Positions 59,029-64,000 of a stretch of DNA of 64,000 nucleotides are shown piece by piece (positions within the stretch are counted from its first letter, which is position 1; every line of letters begins with the position of its first letter). Made by a program: the position numbers and the translations under genes. The stretch lies in the NCBI GenBank assembly GCA_035391225.1, contig DAOPKN010000005.1:48959-112958 (forward strand), read 5' to 3'. The notes under the pieces were generated by a model. The model was given only the letters and a program-made list of their open reading frames with translations. It did not search any database and was not told the DNA's origin. The DNA is from DAOPKN01 sp035391225. GTDB taxonomy: Bacteria; Thermotogota; Thermotogae; MWEM01.

Positions 59029-62000
59029 ATGCAACTGGAAGACATCAAACCAGACACCGTTTTGCGTGGGTTGGTTCCGGATGCGCAGGTGTCGGTGGTG
59101 AGTGTGCGCTGGCATGGCTCGAACGCCATGAGCGTGGTGTTTCGCGAGCCTTCGGGAAAGGTGGAAGAACAGCTTTTATACCGCGACGACGAAAGCCGGT
59201 TGGAGGTTTCCCAGCAAGGAAGGCCCTGGAGTTTCGACGGTGATGGTGCGTTGTTCCGATTGGTGTCCGAAGCCCGGCGCATCGAGTTGGCACACCTGTT
59301 TGACCCGTTGCTTGCCGTGCATTCTTCGCTCATCGACCCACTGCCCCACCAAATCACCGCGGTGTACGAAGCGATGCTTCCCCGCCAACCCTTGCGCTTT
59401 TTGCTCGCGGACGACCCGGGCGCGGGCAAAACCATCATGGCGGGGCTTCTCATCAAAGAGCTGATGGCGCGTGGCGATTTGCAACGTTGCTTGGTGGTGT
59501 GCCCCGGGAACCTTGCCGAACAATGGCAAGACGAGTTATCCAGCAAATTCAACCTTCCCTTTGAAATCCTCACCAACGAAGGCCTTCGCACTGCGCGCAG
59601 CGGCAACTGGTTTTCGGAAAACGATTTGGCCATCGCCCGACTCGACAAACTGGCGCGCGACGAAGAAACCCAAGCCAAATTGCTTTCCAACGATTGCTCG
59701 TACGACTTGGTGGTGTGCGATGAAGCCCACAAACTGTCCGCTACCTTCTTTGGAAACGAAATCAAATACACCAAACGCTACCACCTGGGTCAAAAGCTTT
59801 CCACCATCACCCGCCATTTTCTCCTCATGACAGCCACACCCCACAACGGAAAAGAAGCCGACTTCCAACTCTTTCTCGCGTTGTTGGACGGAGACCGCTT
59901 CGAAGGCAAGTTTCGGGACGGGGTGCACCACGTCGACGTATCCGACCTCATGCGCCGCATGGTCAAAGAACAGCTGGTAAAGTTCGATGGCCGCCCCCTT
60001 TTCCCCGAACGCATTGCCAAAACCGTACCCTACCGCCTTTCCGATGGCGAGGCACGGCTATACAAAGCGGTCACCGACTACGTACGGGAAGAGTTCAACC
60101 GCGCGGACAGCCTGGATGACAAACGCAAAGGCAACATCGGTTTTGCGCTCACCATTCTGCAACGCCGGTTGGCATCCTCCCCCGAAGCCATCTACCGCTC
60201 ACTGGAACGCCGCCGCAAACGGCTGGAAAAACGAATGCGCGAGGTGGAGCTGGACCAACGCGCACAACTGCTGGACACGCCCTTGCTGGGAGAAGAAGAA
60301 CTCGAAGACCTGGAAGACGCCCCCGAAACCGAATGGGAACAAACCGAAAAAGAAATCTTCGATAGCGCCACCGCCTCCCGCACCATCTTCGAACTCAAAC
60401 AAGAAATTGCCCACCTCCAACGTTTGGAAAAACTCGCATTGGATGTGCGACAAAGCGGTCATGACACCAAATGGCGCGAACTGGCGGGGTTGTTGCAACA
60501 AATCTTCACCCCCCAAGCCATTCTCGGACGTGTGGAAGAAAACCAAACCGGATTGGGTGCCCGCACCCCAACCGCCTCCCCCCACCAAAAACTGGTTGTG
60601 TTCACCGAACACCGCGACACGCTGCACTACCTGCACCAGCGCATCAACACGCTGCTGGGCCAACAAACCGCCAGTGTACTCATCCACGGAGCAATGGGAC
60701 GGGAAGAACGCCGCAAAGCCCAAGAAACCTTCCTGCACAACCCGGAAGTCAAAATCCTTCTCGCCACCGATGCAGCGGGGGAAGGCATCAACCTCCAACG
60801 TGCCCATCTGATGATCAACTACGACCTTCCCTGGAACCCCAACCGGTTGGAGCAACGTTTTGGCCGCATCCACCGCATCGGGCAATCCGAAGTGTGCTAC
60901 CTGTGGAACCTCGTAGCCGACGAAACCCGTGAAGGCGACGTCTACCGCCGATTACTGGAAAAACTCGAACAAGCTCGGGAAGCGTTGGGCGGCCAAGTGT
61001 TCGACGTGTTGGGAAAACTCCAATTCGAAGGCAAACCGTTGAAAAACCTACTCATCGAAGCCATCCGCTACGGCGATAGCCCCGAAGTGCGCCAACGGTT
61101 GGAACGCGCTATCGAAAAAGCCGTGGACCGCGAACACCTCAACCAACTGCTCGAAGAAAAAGCTCTGGTACACGAAACCATGAACAGCGAACGCCTGTTC
61201 CATCTGCGCGAACAGATGGAACGCGCCCAAGCGCGGAAACTGCAACCCCATTACATCCAGTCGTTCTTCCTCGAAGGGTTCAAACGCCTGGGAGGCACAC
61301 TCTACCCCCGGGAATCCCAACGCTTCGAGGTTACCCACGTGCCCAGCGCGATGCGCAACCGCGACCGACAAGTGGGAAACGGCCCGCCGCTGCTCAAAAA
61401 ATACGAACGCATCACCTTCCAAAAAGAACGCGTGACCCTTCCCGGCAAACCCCTGGCGGCGTTCATCTGCCCTGGCCATCCATTACTTCAAGTGTGCATC
61501 GACCTGCTTTTAGAACGCCACCGCGATTTACTCAAACGCGGCAGCGTGCTGGTGGACCCACAAGACACTTCCTCCACCCCCCGGGTGCTCTTCGCACTCG
61601 AACACGCCATCGAAGACGATGTACGCGTGTCCACGGGAAAAAAACGCACCGTGTCGCGGCAGCTGCTCTACGTAGAAATGACACCCGACGGCGCCCTTCG
61701 CTTCCTCCAAGCCGCCCCCTATCTGGACTATCGCCCCCTTGGCCCCGAAGAGCCCGACATCTCCCAATGCCTGGCACGCCCCGAACTGGAATGGGTAAAC
61801 GCCTCCTTGGAGAGCCAAGTGCAAGATTTCGCCATCGAAAACGTGGTGCCGCGCCATTTCGAAGAAGTACGCTCCCGCAGGCTTGCCCAGGTGGAAAAGA
61901 GCCGCAACGCCATAAAGCAACGCCTTACCCGTGAAATTGCTTACTGGGACCACCGGGCGGTGGAATTGCAAGAACGGGAAAATGCCGGCAAACCCTCCGC

Positions 62001-62574
62001 GCGCCTTCCCGCATCCGAAGCCCGGCGCCGCGCCGACGAAATGCATACCCGGCTGAAACAGCGCATGGCGCAACTCGATCGCGAATCGCGCCTGTACCCC
62101 ACCCCGCCCGTTGTTTTGGGAGGCACCCTGGTGTTGCCCATCGGACTGGTTCAACACATCTCTGGGACACAATCCCAGAACACATCCTCCATCGACACCC
62201 AACTGAGTGCGGCGCGCGCCCGAGCGGTGGTGATGGACATCGAGCGCAACCTGGGATTTGAACCCATCGACCGCGAACTGGACCGCGTGGGCTACGACAT
62301 CGAAAGCCGCGACCCCCAAAGTGGACATTTGCGCTTTATCGAAGTCAAAGGGCGGGTGGCGGGAGCCCGAACGCTCACCGTAACCCGAAACGAAGTCCTC
62401 ACTTCTCTCAATCAGCCGGAACGCTACATTTTAGCGATGGTGGAGTTTTGTGACGACCACACCCACCGCGTGCACTACCTGCGCCATCCCTTCCGCTGCG
62501 AGCCAGACTTTGGCGCCACCAGCGTGAACTACGACTTTTCCGAACTCATCGCCCGATCGGAGGAACCAACATGA
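59029..62574 (+). CDS. SNF2-family helicase with C-terminal DUF3883
   Basis: The 1181-residue protein has an SNF2/superfamily 2 ATPase core: Walker A in ADDPGAGKTI (about residue 127), Walker B CDEAHK, TATPHNG, and motif VI QRFGRIHRIGQ in the second RecA domain. A long coiled, charged middle follows, and the C-terminus carries DUF3883 (IEVKGR near residue 1105), a nuclease-like domain. Such proteins occur with DUF1156 methylases in defence islands and resemble DrmD of DISARM. ATG 59029 follows GGGGGAGGG. The coding strand is unusually C- and A-rich, unlike neighbouring operons, which suggests transfer. Confidence 0.85.
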   Translation: MQLEDIKPDTVLRGLVPDAQVSVVSVRWHGSNAMSVVFREPSGKVEEQLLYRDDESRLEVSQQGRPWSFDGDGALFRLVSEARRIELAHLFDPLLAVHSSLIDPLPHQITAVYEAMLPRQPLRFLLADDPGAGKTIMAGLLIKELMARGDLQRCLVVCPGNLAEQWQDELSSKFNLPFEILTNEGLRTARSGNWFSENDLAIARLDKLARDEETQAKLLSNDCSYDLVVCDEAHKLSATFFGNEIKYTKRYHLGQKLSTITRHFLLMTATPHNGKEADFQLFLALLDGDRFEGKFRDGVHHVDVSDLMRRMVKEQLVKFDGRPLFPERIAKTVPYRLSDGEARLYKAVTDYVREEFNRADSLDDKRKGNIGFALTILQRRLASSPEAIYRSLERRRKRLEKRMREVELDQRAQLLDTPLLGEEELEDLEDAPETEWEQTEKEIFDSATASRTIFELKQEIAHLQRLEKLALDVRQSGHDTKWRELAGLLQQIFTPQAILGRVEENQTGLGARTPTASPHQKLVVFTEHRDTLHYLHQRINTLLGQQTASVLIHGAMGREERRKAQETFLHNPEVKILLATDAAGEGINLQRAHLMINYDLPWNPNRLEQRFGRIHRIGQSEVCYLWNLVADETREGDVYRRLLEKLEQAREALGGQVFDVLGKLQFEGKPLKNLLIEAIRYGDSPEVRQRLERAIEKAVDREHLNQLLEEKALVHETMNSERLFHLREQMERAQARKLQPHYIQSFFLEGFKRLGGTLYPRESQRFEVTHVPSAMRNRDRQVGNGPPLLKKYERITFQKERVTLPGKPLAAFICPGHPLLQVCIDLLLERHRDLLKRGSVLVDPQDTSSTPRVLFALEHAIEDDVRVSTGKKRTVSRQLLYVEMTPDGALRFLQAAPYLDYRPLGPEEPDISQCLARPELEWVNASLESQVQDFAIENVVPRHFEEVRSRRLAQVEKSRNAIKQRLTREIAYWDHRAVELQERENAGKPSARLPASEARRRADEMHTRLKQRMAQLDRESRLYPTPPVVLGGTLVLPIGLVQHISGTQSQNTSSIDTQLSAARARAVVMDIERNLGFEPIDRELDRVGYDIESRDPQSGHLRFIEVKGRVAGARTLTVTRNEVLTSLNQPERYILAMVEFCDDHTHRVHYLRHPFRCEPDFGATSVNYDFSELIARSEEPT

Positions 62575-64000
62575 AAAAGAAACTCATCGAAGTCGCCCTT
62601 CCCCTGGAAGCCATCAACAAAGCCTCTGCAAGAGAGAAATCCATACGCCATGGCCATCCCTCCACATTGCATCTTTGGTGGGCTCGCCGCCCGCTGGCTG
62701 CGGCAAGGGCGGTTTTGTTTGCCCAGCTGGTGGACGACCCCGCAGAACATCCCGAAGTGTTTCCCACCCCGATGCAACAAGACATCGAGCGAAAGCGCCT
62801 TTTCTCCATCATCGAAGAACTGGTGCAATGGGAAAACACCACCAACGAGCAAGTGCTAGATAGGGCCCGAAAAGCGATTCGTGAGAGCTGGGAACGCACC
62901 TGCGCGCAAAACGCCCACCATCCCCAAGCGGCGGAACTGTTTGACCCCCACAAACTCCCCGCGTTCCACGACCCCTTCGCAGGAGGAGGAGCCATTCCGC
63001 TGGAAGCCCAGCGGCTGGGGTTGGAAGCCTGGGCCAGTGACCTGAACCCCGTTGCGGTGCTGATTAACAAGGCGATGATTGAAATCCCTCCCCGCTTTGC
63101 CGGGCGAGAACCCGTGAACCCCGACTGGCAACAGGAACCCTCCGAAAAAAAAGTGATGAGAAAGTGGGAAGGTGCACAGGGGCTGGCAGAGGACATCCGC
63201 TATTACGGAGAATGGATGCGCGAACAAGCCGAGCAGCGCATTGGAAAACTGTATCCCAAAGTGTTGGTGACAGCGGAAATGGCCAAAAACCGCCCTTCTT
63301 TGGAACCCTACGTGGGCAGGGAACTCACCGTGATTGCCTGGCTGTGGGCACGGACGGTGAAAAGTCCCAACCCAGCCTTTGCTGATGTGGACGTTCCTCT
63401 CATTACCAATTTCATGCTTTCCACCAAAAAAGGAAAAGAAGCATACGTGGAACCGGTGGTGGAGGGAAAGGGCTATCGCTTCGAAGTGCGGGATGGAAAG
63501 CCTTTGGATGTGGAGAAGGCGAAGAAAGGGACGAAGGTTTCCCGAGGGGCAAATTTCCGATGTTTGTTATCAGGAGTACCTATCAAAAGCGATTACATTA
63601 AGGCTGAAGGAATGGCTGGAAGGATGGGCTCTCGCCTAATGGCCATTGTGGCAGAGGGGGATAGGGGAAGGGTATATTTTTCCCAAATTCCGGAACATGC
63701 TTTTGTTTCTCAAGAGGCAAAACCGAAATGGGTTCCCGAAAACCCACTTCCTGATGACCCTCGGAATTTTTGGACAATTCCTTATGGGTTAGGCACTTTC
63801 GGTGACCTCTTCACCCCCCGCCAGTTGGTTGCCCTAAACACGTTCTCCGACCTGGTGGGAGAAGCCATCGAAAAAGTGGAGCAAGATGCCCGAACGGCTT
63901 TTCTTTCGGAAACCCCCACCGACATGTCCGACCTCCCCCTGGAAAAGGGCGGAAACGGCCCCCGGGCTTATGCCGAGGCGGTGGGAACGTATTTGGGGTT
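62571..64000 (+). CDS. DUF1156 adenine-specific DNA methylase (3' end cut off)
   Basis: At least 476 residues are present. The N-terminus has the DUF1156 signature REKSIRHGHPSTLHLWWARR, followed by the SAM-binding motif HDPFAGGGAIPLEAQRLG and SDLNPVAVLINKAM. Later FTPRQLVALNTFSDLV matches full-length members, which are about 900 residues and carry a zinc ribbon and a split methylase fold; the catalytic NPPY-type motif must be beyond the edge. The start overlaps the helicase stop (ATGA), so the two are coupled. It probably marks host DNA in a restriction-like defence. A stretch near 63540-63790 is visibly more A+T-rich. Confidence 0.87.
   Translation, partial: MKKKLIEVALPLEAINKASAREKSIRHGHPSTLHLWWARRPLAAARAVLFAQLVDDPAEHPEVFPTPMQQDIERKRLFSIIEELVQWENTTNEQVLDRARKAIRESWERTCAQNAHHPQAAELFDPHKLPAFHDPFAGGGAIPLEAQRLGLEAWASDLNPVAVLINKAMIEIPPRFAGREPVNPDWQQEPSEKKVMRKWEGAQGLAEDIRYYGEWMREQAEQRIGKLYPKVLVTAEMAKNRPSLEPYVGRELTVIAWLWARTVKSPNPAFADVDVPLITNFMLSTKKGKEAYVEPVVEGKGYRFEVRDGKPLDVEKAKKGTKVSRGANFRCLLSGVPIKSDYIKAEGMAGRMGSRLMAIVAEGDRGRVYFSQIPEHAFVSQEAKPKWVPENPLPDDPRNFWTIPYGLGTFGDLFTPRQLVALNTFSDLVGEAIEKVEQDARTAFLSETPTDMSDLPLEKGGNGPRAYAEAVGTYLG

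Noticed and set aside
57927..59774. An open frame joining the GNAT gene through the N run to the strand opposite the helicase
   Set aside because: The N stretch is read as unknown residues and cannot be coding evidence; the part beyond it is antisense to the helicase.
1..64000. tRNA, rRNA and insertion sequences
   Set aside because: No cloverleaf, rRNA segment, transposase or terminal inverted repeat was recognised anywhere in the window by reading; a covariance-model scan would be decisive.

Overview
The window reads as a chromosomal scaffold from a fermentative, probably thermophilic bacterium close to the Thermotogota. Pointers are the order PuuR-like regulator, class 1B speD and speE, which I recall from Thermotoga maritima, the 130-residue SpeD, ferredoxin-dependent 2-oxoacid oxidation linked to phosphotransbutyrylase and butyrate kinase, many binding-protein sugar transporters, and flagellar genes. 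Base composition is slightly above half G+C, high for most named Thermotogota, so the lineage is an inference. Genes are tightly packed, TTG starts are common, and no tRNA or rRNA gene was seen. A run of exactly 100 N at 58830-58929 marks a scaffold join.

Layout. 1-1585 (minus): flgB, flgC, fliE and a cut-off secreted protein resembling FlgA. 1729-5262: biotin ligase, an MFS transporter and a minus-strand trio (envelope protein, lipoprotein, pyroglutamyl peptidase). 5364-13882 (plus): spermidine synthesis under a PuuR-like regulator, an HD-GYP sensor, an ABC exporter, a secreted thioredoxin-like protein, an MFS transporter and a CheR methyltransferase carrying a decayed CheB domain. 13928-17371 (minus): three tandem paralogous amidohydrolases. 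17446-25421 (plus): one operon of sugar symporter, EamA transporter, iron alcohol dehydrogenase, split transketolase, a GH31 enzyme very like sulfoquinovosidase YihQ, and an RpiB-like isomerase, ended by a strong terminator. 25457-34519: a diguanylate cyclase, then minus-strand pstCAB-phoU-phoB-phoR, an orphan ABC ATPase and a GH13 glucosidase. 34715-39090 (plus): a LacI-controlled sugar ABC operon. 39098-46770 (minus): nine genes from an aminotransferase through two butyrate kinases and a phosphotransbutyrylase to a four-subunit 2-oxoacid:ferredoxin oxidoreductase. 47034-50679: an ion transporter, glutamate 2,3-aminomutase and a lone molybdo-hydroxylase FAD subunit. 50951-57671 (plus): a LexA/CI-like repressor, then a GntR-controlled fructosamine (Amadori product) operon. 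57713-64000: GC-rich hairpin repeats, an acetyltransferase, the N gap, then an SNF2 helicase with DUF3883 and a DUF1156 DNA methylase, a likely phage-defence module running off the window.

The most interesting system is 17446-25421. It contains no sugar kinase. The glycosidase, transketolase and isomerase all belong to families used in the transketolase route of sulfoquinovose breakdown, and the isomerase and transketolase have lost residues that normally hold a sugar phosphate. Two of the five sulfonate-contacting residues of the glycosidase are also changed. It may be a variant sulfoglycolysis route or a kinase-free pathway for another C6-modified sugar.

The catabolic parts fit together: glycosidases and transporters feed sugars and Amadori products into glycolysis, while the oxidoreductase operon turns amino-acid-derived 2-oxoacids into acyl phosphates and ATP. 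Neither sugar ABC operon carries its own ATPase, so a shared one is expected elsewhere.
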